From contig NZ_CP048630.1 of NCBI RefSeq assembly GCF_010669125.1, positions 62,001 through 126,000 of the forward strand: a stretch of DNA of 64,000 nucleotides, written 5' to 3'. Origin of the DNA: Ancylobacter pratisalsi. Lineage in GTDB: Bacteria; Pseudomonadota; Alphaproteobacteria; Rhizobiales; Xanthobacteraceae. Positions 45,683-64,000 of this stretch are shown here, one piece after another. Every line of letters starts with the position of its first letter. Positions within the stretch are counted from its first letter, which is position 1. A program made the position numbers and the translations under genes. The notes under the pieces were generated by a model. It did not search any database. It saw only the letters and a program-made list of their open reading frames with translations, and had not been told where the DNA came from.

Positions 45683-46050
45683 CACAGCACCTCCGGCGCC
45701 AGCGAAATGATCTTCATGTGGTTCTTCGCGCGAAGCTCGCGCGGAACCGGCCCGAAGATACGGGTGCCGACCGGCTCTTTGTTGTTGTTGATCAGCACGG
45801 CCGCATTGCGGTCGAAACGGATCACAGTGCCATCGACGCGACGGATGTCCTTGGCGGTACGAACGACGACCGCCTTCATCACGTCGCCCTTTTTCACACG
45901 GCCGCGCGGAATAGCTTCCTTCACCGACACCACGATGATGTCGCCGACATGGGCGTATTTACGCTTCGAACCGCCAAGCACCTTGATGCACATGACGCGA
46001 CGCGCACCGGAATTGTCCGCCACGTCGAGATTGGTCTGCATCTGGATCAT
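45682..46050 (-). CDS. rplN: 50S ribosomal protein L14 (uL14)
   Basis: The 122-residue protein lies at the subunit interface (bridge B8). [20 protein letters not shown] and [14 protein letters not shown] are typical, and it ends [10 protein letters not shown]. The ATG at 46050 is the family start; the frame to 46083 adds residues without family support. It begins the spc operon, 86 bases after rpsQ, and couples to rplX by TGATG. Confidence 0.97.
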   Translation of the reverse strand: MIQMQTNLDVADNSGARRVMCIKVLGGSKRKYAHVGDIIVVSVKEAIPRGRVKKGDVMKAVVVRTAKDIRRVDGTVIRFDRNAAVLINNNKEPVGTRIFGPVPRELRAKNHMKIISLAPEVL

Positions 46051-46136
46051 GACGCACCTATTTCTCGCAAAAACTGCGCTCACCCACTGGGCGGCGCACC
46101 CTCAACCCCGTTTCCGGGAAGCTCAGACGGAAAAGC

Positions 46137-46385
46137 TCAGACCACAGCCCGCTTTTCACCCTGGACGACGATCCAGTTCTTCAGCTTGGACAAGGGGCGG
46201 TGCTCCTCGATCCAGACAGTGTCGCCTTCCTTCCACACATTGCCCTCGTCATGGGCGTGGTACTTCTTGGAACGACGGACAGTCTTCTTCAGCAGGGGGT
46301 GGGTGAAACGGCGCTCGACACGGACCACGACGGTCTTGTCCTGCTTGTCGCTCACCACGACGCCCTGGAGCAAACGCTTTGGCAT
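46137..46385 (-). CDS. rpsQ: 30S ribosomal protein S17 (uS17)
   Basis: The 82-residue OB-fold protein binds 16S r[23 protein letters not shown] and [20 protein letters not shown] are diagnostic. The ATG at 46385 has GGAGAGGGCG upstream and lies ten bases past the rpmC stop. It is the last gene of the S10 operon. The frame to 46478 overlaps rpmC and is not used. Confidence 0.96.
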   Translation of the reverse strand: MPKRLLQGVVVSDKQDKTVVVRVERRFTHPLLKKTVRRSKKYHAHDEGNVWKEGDTVWIEEHRPLSKLKNWIVVQGEKRAVV

Positions 46386-46395
46386 CGCCCTCTCC

Positions 46396-46605
46396 TCACT
46401 TAGCCTTGGCCGCAGAAGCGGCCTTCTGGGCATGAATCGTCTTGACCCGCGCGATATCGCGGCGGACCTGACGCACACGCGCCGTGTTCTCGAGCTGGCC
46501 GGTTGCCCTCTGGAAACGAAGGTTGAACTGCTCCTTCTTGAGCTTCAGCAGCTCGTCGGAGAGTTCGTCCACCGTCTTGGTCCGGATATCGGAAGCTTTG
46601 GTCAT
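46396..46605 (-). CDS. rpmC: 50S ribosomal protein L29 (uL29)
   Basis: The 69-residue two-helix protein sits at the polypeptide exit tunnel near the SRP and trigger-factor sites. It has [20 protein letters not shown] and the [11 protein letters not shown] and RRDIARVKT blocks. Of two adjacent ATG codons I take the second (46605), which is five bases from a GGAGG site; the first is only two bases away. Confidence 0.95.
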   Translation of the reverse strand: MTKASDIRTKTVDELSDELLKLKKEQFNLRFQRATGQLENTARVRQVRRDIARVKTIHAQKAASAAKAK

Positions 46606-46616
46606 CATTCCCTCCG

Positions 46617-47030
46617 TCACTCAGCAATCCGCTCGACGAAGCGGGTCTTGACCGGCAGCTTGGCCGCGGCAAGACGAAGTGCTTCACGCGCGATCTCCTG
46701 GCTGACGCCATCGATCTCGAACATGATGCGACCCGGCTTGACCTTGGCCGCCCAGAAATCGGGAGCGCCCTTGCCCTTACCCATACGAACTTCGGTCGGC
46801 TTGGAGGAAACCGGCACGTCAGGGAAGACGCGAATCCACACCCGGCCCGCACGCTTCATGTGACGGGTGAGCGCGCGACGCGCAGCTTCGATCTGGCGCG
46901 CCGTAACGCGCTCCGGTTCAACGGCCTTCAGCCCGAACTGGCCGAAGTTGAGGTCAGTTCCGCCTTTCGCGACGCCATGAATGCGTCCCTTGAACTGCTT
47001 GCGGAACTTTGTGCGCTTTGGTTGCAGCAT
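46617..47030 (-). CDS. rplP: 50S ribosomal protein L16 (uL16)
   Basis: The 137-residue protein helps place the A-site tRNA at the peptidyl-transferase centre. It begins [16 protein letters not shown] and has [34 protein letters not shown], and [19 protein letters not shown]. It is 30 bases after rpsC in the S10 operon and closely followed by rpmC. Confidence 0.97.
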   Translation of the reverse strand: MLQPKRTKFRKQFKGRIHGVAKGGTDLNFGQFGLKAVEPERVTARQIEAARRALTRHMKRAGRVWIRVFPDVPVSSKPTEVRMGKGKGAPDFWAAKVKPGRIMFEIDGVSQEIAREALRLAAAKLPVKTRFVERIAE

Positions 47031-47060
47031 GTCGCGCCTCTTATTCCTTCTTTACTCGGT

Positions 47061-47768
47061 TCACGCCGCGTCGCGACGCGACGAGCGACCACCCGAGGGC
47101 TCACCATCCGTCTGGCGCTTATCCTGCGCCATCGGGTCGTGCTCGAGAATCTCACCCTTGAAGATCCAGACCTTCACACCACAGGTGCCGTAGGTCGTGA
47201 AGGCGGTGGCCGTACCGTAATCCACGTCCGCGCGCAAGGTGTGAAGCGGCACGCGCCCTTCACGATACCATTCCAGGCGGGCGATCTCGGCGCCGCCGAG
47301 GCGACCCGAACAGTTGATACGAATACCTTCCGCACCCAGACGCATCGCCGACTGAACGGCGCGCTTCATGGCGCGGCGGAATGCCACACGACGCTCAAGC
47401 TGCTGCGCGATCGACTCGGCAACCAGCTTGGCATCGATTTCGGGCTTCCGAATCTCGACGATGTTGATGAAGACTTCCGAGTCGGTCATCTCGGCAACCT
47501 TCTTGCGAAGCTTGTCGATGTCCGCGCCCTTCTTGCCGATCACCACGCCGGGACGCGCCGAGTGAATCGTCACGCGGCACTTCTTGTGGGGACGCTCGAT
47601 CACGATCTTCGACACCGCAGCCTGCTTGAGCAGCTTCTGCAGCATCTCGCGGATCTTGATGTCCTCGTGAAGCAGCTGACCGTATTCACCCTTGCCCGCG
47701 AACCAACGCGAATCCCAGGTGCGGTTGATGCCGAGCCGGAGCCCGACCGGGTTGACCTTCTGACCCAT
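47061..47768 (-). CDS. rpsC: 30S ribosomal protein S3 (uS3)
   Basis: The 235-residue protein helps form the mRNA entry channel. It has an N-terminal [14 protein letters not shown] block, a KH domain with [20 protein letters not shown], and the C-terminal S3 domain with [20 protein letters not shown] and [19 protein letters not shown]. Its ATG shares a base with the rplV stop (TGATG). The tail [18 protein letters not shown] is variable among relatives. Confidence 0.97.
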   Translation of the reverse strand: MGQKVNPVGLRLGINRTWDSRWFAGKGEYGQLLHEDIKIREMLQKLLKQAAVSKIVIERPHKKCRVTIHSARPGVVIGKKGADIDKLRKKVAEMTDSEVFINIVEIRKPEIDAKLVAESIAQQLERRVAFRRAMKRAVQSAMRLGAEGIRINCSGRLGGAEIARLEWYREGRVPLHTLRADVDYGTATAFTTYGTCGVKVWIFKGEILEHDPMAQDKRQTDGEPSGGRSSRRDAA

Positions 47769-48148
47769 CAGGCCTTCTCCTCGACTTCACGCACCACGAT
47801 CGTGATATGCGAGAACGGCTTCTCGATACGGCTGGCCCGCCCGCGAGCGCGCGCCGCGAAGCGCTTCATGACCAGACCCTTGCCGACATGAGCCTCGGCG
47901 ACGATGAGATCATCGACATCGAGTTCATGATTGTTCTCGGCATTCGCGATGGCCGATTCCAGGCACTTCTTCACGTCGCCTGCGATCCGCTTGCGGGAGA
48001 ACTGCAGGTCGGCGAGCGCGGTCGCGACCTTCTTCCCCCGGATCAGGCCGGCGACGAGGTTGAGCTTCTGGGGGCTCACGCGAAGATTGCGTGCAACCGC
48101 CTTGGCTTCCGTATCCGCGAGCGCGCGCGGACGAGCTGCCTTACCCAT
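47768..48148 (-). CDS. rplV: 50S ribosomal protein L22 (uL22)
   Basis: The 126-residue protein lines the exit tunnel; its beta-hairpin is a site of macrolide resistance. [38 protein letters not shown] and [20 protein letters not shown] are diagnostic. The ATG at 48148 follows the rpsS stop by ten bases; the frame to 48268 overlaps rpsS and is not used. It couples to rpsC by TGATG. Confidence 0.96.
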   Translation of the reverse strand: MGKAARPRALADTEAKAVARNLRVSPQKLNLVAGLIRGKKVATALADLQFSRKRIAGDVKKCLESAIANAENNHELDVDDLIVAEAHVGKGLVMKRFAARARGRASRIEKPFSHITIVVREVEEKA

Positions 48149-48158
48149 GATGCTGCCT

Positions 48159-48437
48159 CTACTTGCGCTTGGCTTTCTTGTCCGCAGCGTGCCCGTAATA
48201 GGTGCGGGTCGGAGCGAACTCGCCGAACTTGTGGCCAACCATGTCCTCGGACACTGCGACCGGCACATGCTTGTTGCCGTTGTAAACGCCGAAGGTGACT
48301 CCGACGAACTGCGGCAGGATCGTGGAGCGACGGCTCCAGATCTTTACGACGTCGTGACGACCCGAGCTGCGCGCGGCTTCCGCCTTCTTGAGGAGGTAGC
48401 CGTCGACGAACGGACCTTTCCAGACCGATCGAGACAT
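48159..48437 (-). CDS. rpsS: 30S ribosomal protein S19 (uS19)
   Basis: The 92-residue head protein works with S13. [27 protein letters not shown]-like [20 protein letters not shown] and [20 protein letters not shown] are typical. It lies between rplB and rplV in the S10 operon. Confidence 0.97.
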   Translation of the reverse strand: MSRSVWKGPFVDGYLLKKAEAARSSGRHDVVKIWSRRSTILPQFVGVTFGVYNGNKHVPVAVSEDMVGHKFGEFAPTRTYYGHAADKKAKRK

Positions 48438-48454
48438 TATTCAGTTCCCCTCGC

Positions 48455-49288
48455 TCATTTCTTGCGGGCGTGCCGGCTCGACACGATGAACTTGCTGGTG
48501 GACTTGTTCTTCCGGGTCTTCTTGCCCTTCGTGGGCTTGCCCCACGGGGTGACCGGATGACGACCGCCCGACGTACGGCCTTCGCCGCCACCGTGCGGAT
48601 GGTCCACCGGGTTCATGGTGACGCCGCGGTTATGCGGACGACGACCCAGCCAGCGCTTGCGCCCGGCCTTGCCCAGGTTGGTGTTCATGTGGTCCGGGTT
48701 GGAAACCGAACCAACCGTGCCACAGCATTCGCCGTGGACAAGGCGCTGCTCACCCGAATTGAGACGCAGGATCACATAGCCCTGGTCGCGACCAACGATC
48801 TGAGCGTACGAACCCGCCGAACGGGCGATCTGCCCGCCCTTGCCGATCTTGAGCTCGATATTGTGCACGATGGTGCCGACCGGCAGGCTGCCGAGCGGAG
48901 CCGTGTTGCCCGGCTTCACGTCCACGCTCTTCGCCGAGATCACCTTGTCGCCGATGGCAAGGCGCTGCGGAGCGAGGATGTAGGACAGCTCGCCGTCCTC
49001 ATACTTGATGAGGGCGATGAAGGCCGTGCGGTTCGGATCGTACTCGATACGCTCGACAGTGGCCGACATGTCGCGCTTGGAGCGCTTGAAGTCGACGACA
49101 CGATAAGCCTGCTTGTGCCCGCCGCCACGAAAGCGAACGGTCACCCGACCCGTGTTGTTGCGGCCGCCAGCTTCCGACTTGCCCTCGGTCAGCGTCTTGA
49201 CCGGCTTGCCCTTGTACAGGGACGAGCGGTCGACGATGACGAGCTGACGGAGGCTCGGCGTTACCGGCTTGAAGGTTTTGAGCGCCAT
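48455..49288 (-). CDS. rplB: 50S ribosomal protein L2 (uL2)
   Basis: The 277-residue core protein is needed for subunit association and peptidyl transfer. Features are [39 protein letters not shown], and the C-terminal [20 protein letters not shown] block carrying the conserved His. It is placed between rplW and rpsS, the usual order. Confidence 0.98.
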   Translation of the reverse strand: MALKTFKPVTPSLRQLVIVDRSSLYKGKPVKTLTEGKSEAGGRNNTGRVTVRFRGGGHKQAYRVVDFKRSKRDMSATVERIEYDPNRTAFIALIKYEDGELSYILAPQRLAIGDKVISAKSVDVKPGNTAPLGSLPVGTIVHNIELKIGKGGQIARSAGSYAQIVGRDQGYVILRLNSGEQRLVHGECCGTVGSVSNPDHMNTNLGKAGRKRWLGRRPHNRGVTMNPVDHPHGGGEGRTSGGRHPVTPWGKPTKGKKTRKNKSTSKFIVSSRHARKK

Positions 49289-49310
49289 GTCTCTGATCCC
49301 TTTCCCCGGC

Positions 49311-49607
49311 TCACAGACCCGTCGTGATGTCGATGGAGTGTCCCTCGGCGAGGGTCACGACCGCCTTCTTCACGTCGTTCTGTACGCCCTTGCGGCCCTT
49401 GAAGAACTTCGTCTTCCCCTTGCGGACCAGCGTGTTCACGTTCTCGACCTTCACGTCGAAAAGCTTCTCGACCGCTTCCTTGATCTGCGGCTTGGTAGCC
49501 GTCAGAGCAACCTTGAAGACGACCTTGTTGTGCTCGGACGCCGCCGTCGCCTTCTCGGTAATCACCGGGGAAACGATCACGTCGTAGTGGCGCGGATCGA
49601 TACTCAT
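49311..49607 (-). CDS. rplW: 50S ribosomal protein L23 (uL23)
   Basis: The 98-residue exit-tunnel protein is the docking site for trigger factor and [43 protein letters not shown] and [20 protein letters not shown] are typical. Its ATG overlaps the rplD stop (ATGA), so it is coupled to rplD. Confidence 0.97.
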   Translation of the reverse strand: MSIDPRHYDVIVSPVITEKATAASEHNKVVFKVALTATKPQIKEAVEKLFDVKVENVNTLVRKGKTKFFKGRKGVQNDVKKAVVTLAEGHSIDITTGL

Positions 49608-50224
49608 TTGAAGCGCGCCTCCAGAGCGTCGACAGCCGCCTTCGTCAGAACCAGGGTCTGACGACGGAGGATGTCGTAGACGTTGATGCCCTGCACGGGC
49701 AGCACGTCCAGGTGGCCGACATTGCGCGAAGCGAGGCCGAAATTGGCATCGACCTCAGCGCCCGAAATAACCAGCACGTTGGACAGGCCGAGACCCGCCA
49801 GGCGCTCCTTGAGCAACTTGGTCTTGGGCTCGGACAGCACCGCATCGTCGAGAACGACGATCTGCTGGTCCTTTGCCTTCGACGACAGCGCATGCTTCAG
49901 AGCCAGCGCGCGCACCTTCTTGGGCAGCTCGCTTGCGTGGCTGCGCGCCACCGGACCGAACGCCTTGGCACCGCCGCGGAACTGCGGTGCGGAAGCCGCA
50001 CCGTGGCGAGCGCCGCCGGTGCCCTTCTGCTTGTACATCTTGCGCTTGGTGCGGTTCACGTCCGCCCGCGACAGGGTCTGGTGCGTACCAGCCTGACGGC
50101 GCGAAAGCTGCCACACCACGCAACGGTGCAGGATGTCCTGACGCGGCTCGAGACCGAAGATCTCGTCCGAGAGGGTGACGGAACCGGCTTCGGCCCCGTC
50201 GAGTGTCTTGACGGTGAGTTCCAT
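49604..50224 (-). CDS. rplD: 50S ribosomal protein L4 (uL4)
   Basis: The 206-residue protein lines the exit tunnel and in E. coli also represses the S10 operon. Family parts include [34 protein letters not shown] and the loop [10 protein letters not shown]. The ATG at 50224 shares a base with the rplC stop (TGATG); the GTG one codon upstream is not needed. Confidence 0.97.
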   Translation of the reverse strand: MELTVKTLDGAEAGSVTLSDEIFGLEPRQDILHRCVVWQLSRRQAGTHQTLSRADVNRTKRKMYKQKGTGGARHGAASAPQFRGGAKAFGPVARSHASELPKKVRALALKHALSSKAKDQQIVVLDDAVLSEPKTKLLKERLAGLGLSNVLVISGAEVDANFGLASRNVGHLDVLPVQGINVYDILRRQTLVLTKAAVDALEARFK

Positions 50225-50970
50225 CACACGTTCTCCTCGGCCGCAGCTTCAGCCACCGGCGCATCGGCCGGCGTCTCGCTGACCGCCACATCGCCGGGGA
50301 TCCGGAACTTGCCCGGCTTCGGCGCTTCGGCCGGCAGCTTCTTCTTCACCGCATCCGCGATCAAGATCCAGCCGCCCTTGTTGCCCGGAACCGCGCCTTC
50401 GACCGCGATCAGTCCACGCTCCACATCGGTCAGAACGACCTTGAGGTTCTGCGTGGTCACAGTCTCAGCGCCCATGTGACCGGGCATCTTCTTGTTCTTG
50501 AAGGTCTTACCCGGGTCCTGACGACCACCGGTAGAACCGATCGAACGATGCGAAACCGACACGCCGTGCGTGGCACGAAGACCGCCGAAGTTGTGGCGCT
50601 TCATACCACCGGCAAAGCCCTTACCGATCGAGGTGCCGGTCACGTCAACGAACTGGCCCACAACGAAGTGGTCCGCCGTCAACTCGGCACCGACCGGGAT
50701 CAGCCCCTCTTCCTCGACACGGAACTCCGCCAGCCGGCGCTTGGGCTCGACCTTCGCAACCGCGAAGTGCCCGCGCATGGCGCGCGTCGTGTTCTGCGGC
50801 TTGGCCCGGCCAACGCCGAGCTGAACCGCCACGTATCCGTTCTTGTCGAGTGTCCGGTGGGCGACCACCTGGCAATTATCGACTTTCAGCACAGTGACCG
50901 GAATATGCTCGCCTGCATCGGTAAAGATGCGGGTCATTCCGACCTTCTGGGCGATGACGCCTGACCGCAT
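50224..50970 (-). CDS. rplC: 50S ribosomal protein L3 (uL3)
   Basis: The 248-residue assembly-initiator protein has the start [20 protein letters not shown] and the central loop [20 protein letters not shown] with the Gln of the TGGRQDPGK region. The C-terminus carries a Pro/Ala/Glu-rich extension of about 40 residues ending AEENV, as in other alphaproteobacteria. The ATG at 50970 follows AAGGCGAGGGG. It couples to rplD by TGATG. Confidence 0.97.
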   Translation of the reverse strand: MRSGVIAQKVGMTRIFTDAGEHIPVTVLKVDNCQVVAHRTLDKNGYVAVQLGVGRAKPQNTTRAMRGHFAVAKVEPKRRLAEFRVEEEGLIPVGAELTADHFVVGQFVDVTGTSIGKGFAGGMKRHNFGGLRATHGVSVSHRSIGSTGGRQDPGKTFKNKKMPGHMGAETVTTQNLKVVLTDVERGLIAVEGAVPGNKGGWILIADAVKKKLPAEAPKPGKFRIPGDVAVSETPADAPVAEAAAEENV

Positions 50971-50992
50971 GGCCGTGTCCCCTCGCCTTCTC

Positions 50993-51301
50993 TCAGAGCT
51001 TGATCTCGACGTCGACACCGGCGGCGAGGTCGAGCTTCATCAGCGCGTCCACCGTCTGGGGTGTCGGGTCGACTATGTCCAGCAAACGCTTGTGCGTCCG
51101 CATCTCGAACTGCTCACGGGACTTCTTGTCCACGTGAGGAGACCGATTGACCGTGAATTTCTCAATCCGCGTCGGCAGCGGAATGGGACCGCGAACCTGG
51201 GCGCCTGTACGCTTCGCCGTCGAGACGATCTCGCGGGTGGAAGCGTCCAGGATACGATGATCGAACGCCTTGAGGCGGATCCGAATGTTCTGGCCGTTCA
51301 T
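50993..51301 (-). CDS. rpsJ: 30S ribosomal protein S10 (uS10)
   Basis: The 102-residue head protein also serves as the transcription factor Nus[41 protein letters not shown] and the tail [16 protein letters not shown] are diagnostic. The ATG at 51301 is the family start. It opens the S10 operon, 112 bases after tuf; a terminator after tuf precedes it, so either read-through or its own promoter must feed it. I found no clear promoter in the gap. Confidence 0.97.
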   Translation of the reverse strand: MNGQNIRIRLKAFDHRILDASTREIVSTAKRTGAQVRGPIPLPTRIEKFTVNRSPHVDKKSREQFEMRTHKRLLDIVDPTPQTVDALMKLDLAAGVDVEIKL

Positions 51302-51368
51302 TGACTTCAGGCTCCCAGAGGGTTCGCCAACTTGGTGCCTGCCTCGGCGATCCGAAACAGGTTCCACG

Positions 51369-51398
51369 AAAAAGGGGCGCAGGACGACCCGGCGCCCC
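51369..51398 (-). terminator. Rho-independent terminator between tuf and rpsJ
   Basis: GGGGCGC (51374-51380) pairs with GCGCCCC (51392-51398) around an 11-base loop; on the minus strand it is followed by five T (51373-51369). It lies 16 bases past the tuf stop and would end or attenuate the str operon before the S10 operon. Confidence 0.82.
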
Positions 51399-51413
51399 CC
51401 GGGATTGAATGCG

Positions 51414-52604
<1,191 letters not shown>

Positions 52605-52659
52605 GGGGCTCTCCGTCGGTCGGTATTCGATGTTGTTACGAATTCGTTCAGGGGTAGGC

Positions 52660-54735
<2,076 letters not shown>

Positions 54736-54762
54736 ATCAGATCCTCGTCCCGGCTTTCTTCA

Positions 54763-55233
54763 TCACCAGCGATAGTGAGAGAAGGCGCGGTTTGCCTCCG
54801 CCATGCGGTGCGTATCTTCACGTTTCTTCACGGCAGTGCCGCGGTTGTTCGAGGCATCGAGCAGTTCGCCCGACAGACGCTCGACCATGGTCTTTTCGTT
54901 GCGAGCACGCGCCGCAATGATCAGCCAACGGATCGCCAGCGCCTGACGACGCTCGGGACGAACCTCGACGGGCACCTGGTAGGTGGCGCCACCAACGCGG
55001 CGCGAACGCACCTCGATGGCCGGGCTGACATTATCCAGAGCCGAGGTGAACACACCCAGCGGCTCGGCCTTGGCACGGTTCTCAACGAGATCGAGAGCGC
55101 CGTAGACAATCTTCTCGGCAACCGACTTCTTGCCGTCATACATGACGGCGTTCATGAAGCGGCTCAGCACTTCACTCCCGAACTTCGGATCGGGGGTGAC
55201 TTCGCGGCGCTCTGCACGGTGACGACGGGACAT
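54763..55233 (-). CDS. rpsG: 30S ribosomal protein S7 (uS7)
   Basis: The 156-residue protein nucleates assembly of the small-subunit head and contacts E-site tRNA; in E. coli it represses str-operon translation. [40 protein letters not shown], and [20 protein letters not shown] are typical. It lies 11 bases after rpsL. Confidence 0.98.
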   Translation of the reverse strand: MSRRHRAERREVTPDPKFGSEVLSRFMNAVMYDGKKSVAEKIVYGALDLVENRAKAEPLGVFTSALDNVSPAIEVRSRRVGGATYQVPVEVRPERRQALAIRWLIIAARARNEKTMVERLSGELLDASNNRGTAVKKREDTHRMAEANRAFSHYRW

Positions 55234-55244
55234 CGCTCAGATCC

Positions 55245-55616
55245 TCACTTCGGCCGCTTGGCGCCGTACTTCGAACGGCGCTGCTTACGATTCTTGACGC
55301 CCTGGGTGTCGAGCACGCCACGGATGATGTGGTAGCGCACGCCCGGAAGGTCCTTCACGCGGCCGCCGCGGATCATCACCACGGAGTGCTCCTGAAGGTT
55401 ATGGCCTTCACCAGGGATGTAACCGATGACTTCATAGCCATTGGTCAAACGAACCTTGGCGACCTTACGAAGGGCCGAGTTCGGCTTCTTCGGGGTCGTG
55501 GTGTAGACGCGGGTGCAAACGCCGCGCTTCTGCGGGCTGGCCTGAAGTGCCGGAACCTTGTTCCGGGCTTTCTGGGCTTCCCGCGGCTTGCGGATCAGCT
55601 GGTTGATCGTCGGCAC
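55245..55616 (-). CDS. rpsL: 30S ribosomal protein S12 (uS12)
   Basis: The 123-residue protein lies at the decoding centre. I use a GTG start at 55616, giving the family N-terminus (M)[19 protein letters not shown]; the longer frame to 55781 has no family support. [19 protein letters not shown] and [10 protein letters not shown] carry Lys at the usual streptomycin sites (Lys43 and the GRVKDLPG Lys), the wild-type, sensitive form. It starts the str operon behind a leader of about 340 bases with a promoter candidate at 55959-55987. Confidence 0.97.
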   Translation of the reverse strand: MPTINQLIRKPREAQKARNKVPALQASPQKRGVCTRVYTTTPKKPNSALRKVAKVRLTNGYEVIGYIPGEGHNLQEHSVVMIRGGRVKDLPGVRYHIIRGVLDTQGVKNRKQRRSKYGAKRPK

Positions 55617-55756
55617 GTCTCTCGCCTTCGTCTCGCTGCGCCAAGGACGCAAGCGTCCCGCGCTAACCCAATTCCGCGGCCGCAACCGCATGAAACTCTC
55701 TAGAGGCAGGAACTTTTCGCGTGACCACCGGCCAAGCCGGCATCCGGGCAACCTGC

Positions 55757-55798
55757 GAACGAAAGAAGCGCCGCCGGCCAAAACCTGGCCGAGGGCGC
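55757..55798 (-). terminator. Terminator-like hairpin in the rpsL upstream region
   Basis: GCGCC (55768-55772) pairs with GGCGC (55794-55798) and GGCCA (55776-55780) with TGGCC (55786-55790), separated by a 3x3 internal loop. The minus-strand sequence continues TTCTTTCGTTC. It could end transcripts arriving from the rpoC side, or attenuate transcripts started at 55959-55987. Confidence 0.6.
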
Positions 55799-55958
55799 TG
55801 CACGTTCAGAGGACCACGCTTAGGGCTTTCGCCACAGTATCGCGCGGTCTTGCGCCGGATATGGTCTCACTTATGTCCCAGCAGCGTCTCGGAATTCCCT
55901 GTCCGGGCTTGGCGCCCCGACACATCGTTTCCGACCTGCCTGCCGTGAAAGTAGGCGC

Positions 55959-55987
55959 CTTCTACGCGCCGACTCGCGTTTCGTCAA
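55959..55987 (-). promoter_or_regulatory. Candidate sigma70 promoter for the str operon
   Basis: On the minus strand TTGACG (55987-55982, preceded by C) is followed after exactly 17 bases by TAGAAG (55964-55959). Transcription would begin near 55952, about 335 bases ahead of rpsL. The -10 matches consensus at four of six positions. Confidence 0.5.
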
Positions 55988-56154
55988 GCCCGTTGCTGTA
56001 TTTTGGCCGCCCGGATGCCCCTGCGAGGCGCGATGGTCATTAGATTCCATCGGTTCGGCCCGTTACGCAACAAAATGAGTCCATTTGCCATGCCCGCACG
56101 TCCCAGGCGGGCGCATCAAACCGGACATACGACTCGGGCGTGAGCCCGTTCCGG

Positions 56155-56388
56155 TCAACTTGCGAGAATCTGTTGGTATTCGCGGGCGAGAGAATCGATT
56201 TCGGCGGCGGTGAAAGGCCATGTGCCGTCCAGCAGCCCTTCGCGAATCTCATTTGCCAGCACCGGCCAGAATCGATCGGCCAGTTCGTTAGCCCTCGGTT
56301 CCTCAATTCCCTTCGCCTTCAGGTCGAGAAGGCAAATCTCACGAGCCATCTGCTCGATCCGCTGCACGGTCGTACCCCATGAACGCAA
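56155..56388 (-). CDS. Small protein of unknown function, about 77 residues
   Basis: I do not recognise this gene. The product is soluble and mostly helical, with blocks VQRIEQMAREICLLDLKAKG, ADRFWPVLANEIREGLLDGT and AREYQQIL, which look like a natural protein and not chance sequence. The start is unclear: TTG at 56388 (GAGGGG nine bases ahead), GTG at 56364 and ATG at 56349 are all possible. It sits between rpoC and rpsL on the operon strand, 62 bases after the next unknown gene. It carries neither a membrane segment nor a signal peptide. Confidence 0.55.
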   Translation of the reverse strand: MRSWGTTVQRIEQMAREICLLDLKAKGIEEPRANELADRFWPVLANEIREGLLDGTWPFTAAEIDSLAREYQQILAS

Positions 56389-56450
56389 CCACGGAGGCCC
56401 CTCGGCCCCGCTTCAGTGGTGCATCTATAAGGCTTCCAAGGCGTTCCGCA

Positions 56451-56750
56451 CTACGAAAATAAGCCGGCCGAACGGTGCGGATCCGCCGGTACGGCGAAGA
56501 CCAGGCCAGCCGGCGTCAAATCCTTGATCACAATGGCCACGGAGCGCCCGCTTTCGAGCACGAGCACCGCGCGCTGCGCGCTGCGGGCCTCGATCATCGT
56601 CGCCACTTCGGCGCGCAGGACCCCATCCGCGGTAGCCTGCGAGCTGCCCGCTCCAGCCGGGCGTCGAATCGTGATCTCGTAGCGTGCGGTCGACGAGCCG
56701 AAGCCGAGCGTCCGCAACCACCCCTCCCCCTTGACGATTGTCGCCGTCAT
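56451..56750 (-). CDS. Small protein of unknown function, 99 residues
   Basis: I do not recognise this gene. The product begins MTATIVKGEGWLRTLGFGSS, is rich in Val, Ala and Thr with alternating hydrophobic residues (ARYEITIRR, AVLVLESGRSVAIVIKDL) and is probably a beta-rich fold. The ATG at 56750 has AGGGA nine bases upstream; the longer frame to 56783 lacks a better start. It follows the rpoC terminator on the same strand and precedes the other unknown gene. No membrane segment is present. Confidence 0.55.
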   Translation of the reverse strand: MTATIVKGEGWLRTLGFGSSTARYEITIRRPAGAGSSQATADGVLRAEVATMIEARSAQRAVLVLESGRSVAIVIKDLTPAGLVFAVPADPHRSAGLFS

Positions 56751-57075
56751 CGCGCCATCCCTGAATTCTGCCCTTGGGCCCATTGCTCGCCAGCCGCCCC
56801 CGGACGGTCCATCCGAACCGGCGCGCGGCGGAGCGAGCCCGCGCCAGCGCCGAACAGAGTCTCAGGCCGGACTACTTAACGTCACCTTTCGCATGACACC
56901 GTCTCGCGCGCCCAAAACGATACCGCACGTGGAGCGGCCGGCACATGAATACCTAGAGGTGTGATCTGGCACTAAGCCGCCTCAAGCTCCGCCATCGCAC
57001 CGCATGGCCCCAACGCAGAAAGGGCCACTCCGTTGCCGGAGCGGCCCTTTCATTTCACCTCAATCGCGGCGCCGA
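56751..57075 (-). other. Non-coding gap between rpoC and the unknown genes
   Basis: These 325 bases hold a hairpin at 57019-57050 close to the rpoC stop and otherwise nothing I can name. A promoter for the downstream small genes should lie here, but I could not pick one with confidence. Confidence 0.5.
57019..57050 (-). terminator. Hairpin downstream of rpoC, probable terminator
   Basis: AAAGGGCC-A-CTCCG (57019-57032) pairs with CGGAG-C-GGCCCTTT (57037-57050) with one mismatch and a TTGC loop. It lies 26 bases past the rpoC stop. The following minus-strand sequence (CTGCG) lacks an extended U-tract; the U residues are in the stem base. Confidence 0.7.
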
Positions 57076-61266
<4,191 letters not shown>

Positions 61267-61350
61267 CGCCGTCTCCTTCGGCTGGACCCAGCCCCCGCCG
61301 TCGCGGATCGCTGAGGTCGCTGAAAAGTCTGATCTAGGACGCGGTCGAAA

Positions 61351-61379
61351 GACGCGGGTGCCCGTACGGCACCCGCGTC
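61351..61379 (-). repeat. Strong hairpin in the rpoB-rpoC gap
   Basis: GACGCGGGTGCC (61351-61362) and GGCACCCGCGTC (61368-61379) form a perfect 12-base inverted repeat around CGTAC. It lies 14 bases past the rpoB stop. On the minus strand only TTT follows, so a full terminator is unlikely; a processing stem, partial attenuator or mRNA stabiliser are the options. Confidence 0.8.
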
Positions 61380-61393
61380 CTCAGGACAATCGA

Positions 61394-64000
<2,607 letters not shown>

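Larger units (their letters stand above)
55617..56154 (-). other. Non-coding leader region upstream of rpsL
   Basis: This 538-base stretch has no convincing gene on either strand. It holds a promoter candidate (55959-55987, minus strand) and, between it and rpsL, a hairpin followed by a T-rich run (55757-55798). Together they suggest a long rpsL leader RNA or a boundary between two transcription units. Confidence 0.6.

Noticed and set aside
55558..56043. Plus-strand frame upstream of rpsL
   Set aside because: Overlaps the rpsL start and the promoter region; translation has no protein-like pattern.

Overview
This is a 64 kb piece of GC-rich bacterial chromosome with almost no accessory DNA. 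Gene content and order point to an alphaproteobacterium of the Hyphomicrobiales (Rhizobiales), possibly Xanthobacteraceae. The pointers are rnr-DUF983-NUDIX, divK next to a DUF3572 gene, an EipB/DUF1849 envelope protein, DUF1489, a phasin, ClpS-ClpA as neighbours, and adk following secY in the spc operon. The family-level placement is inference. I found no insertion sequence, prophage, CRISPR array or rRNA gene.

Left part (1-37 kb) is a mosaic of small transcription units on both strands. It starts with the 3' part of rnr (RNase R), then a DUF983 protein, a NUDIX hydrolase, an MFS transporter and rpmG with its own promoter and terminator. Next come divK (without pleD beside it), dinB with an N-terminal zinc-ribbon motif, eipB, a RidA-family gene, a glycerophosphodiesterase, a FemAB-like acyltransferase, a HIT protein and an AzlC/AzlD pair. 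clpS-clpA and a phasin gene follow; the phasin promoter carries two TGC-N3-GCA elements that could be PhaR operators. Then come a D,D-carboxypeptidase with a SPOR domain, a membrane-anchored J-domain protein coupled to a VWA-like protein, panC, two very small membrane-protein genes, DUF1489, a GST, DUF599-DUF3253, a YdcF protein, a CHASE4-GGDEF-EAL signalling protein, mgtE, acyP, lipB, tRNA-Leu(GAG), a polysaccharide deacetylase, a sugar-phosphate transferase, an RluA-type pseudouridine synthase, crcB, rarA and a Do-type protease.

Right part (37-64 kb) is entirely on the minus strand and is the core gene-expression supercluster. In transcription order it reads rpoB (cut by the window edge), rpoC, two small unknown genes, rpsL-rpsG-fusA-tuf, the S10 operon (rpsJ to rpsQ), the spc operon (rplN to secY-adk) and the alpha operon (rpsM-rpsK-rpoA-rplQ). 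Many junctions are stop/start overlaps (ATGA, TGATG), showing tight translational coupling. Terminator-like hairpins lie after rpoC, before rpsL, after tuf and after rplQ. Sigma70-like promoters are visible before rpsL and in the adk-rpsM gap.

I did not find an obviously novel multi-gene system. The best leads are the phasin promoter architecture, the J-domain/VWA pair, two small membrane proteins (one with a wobble-paired terminator), the two unknown genes and long leader between rpoC and rpsL, and a long hairpin between rpoB and rpoC.
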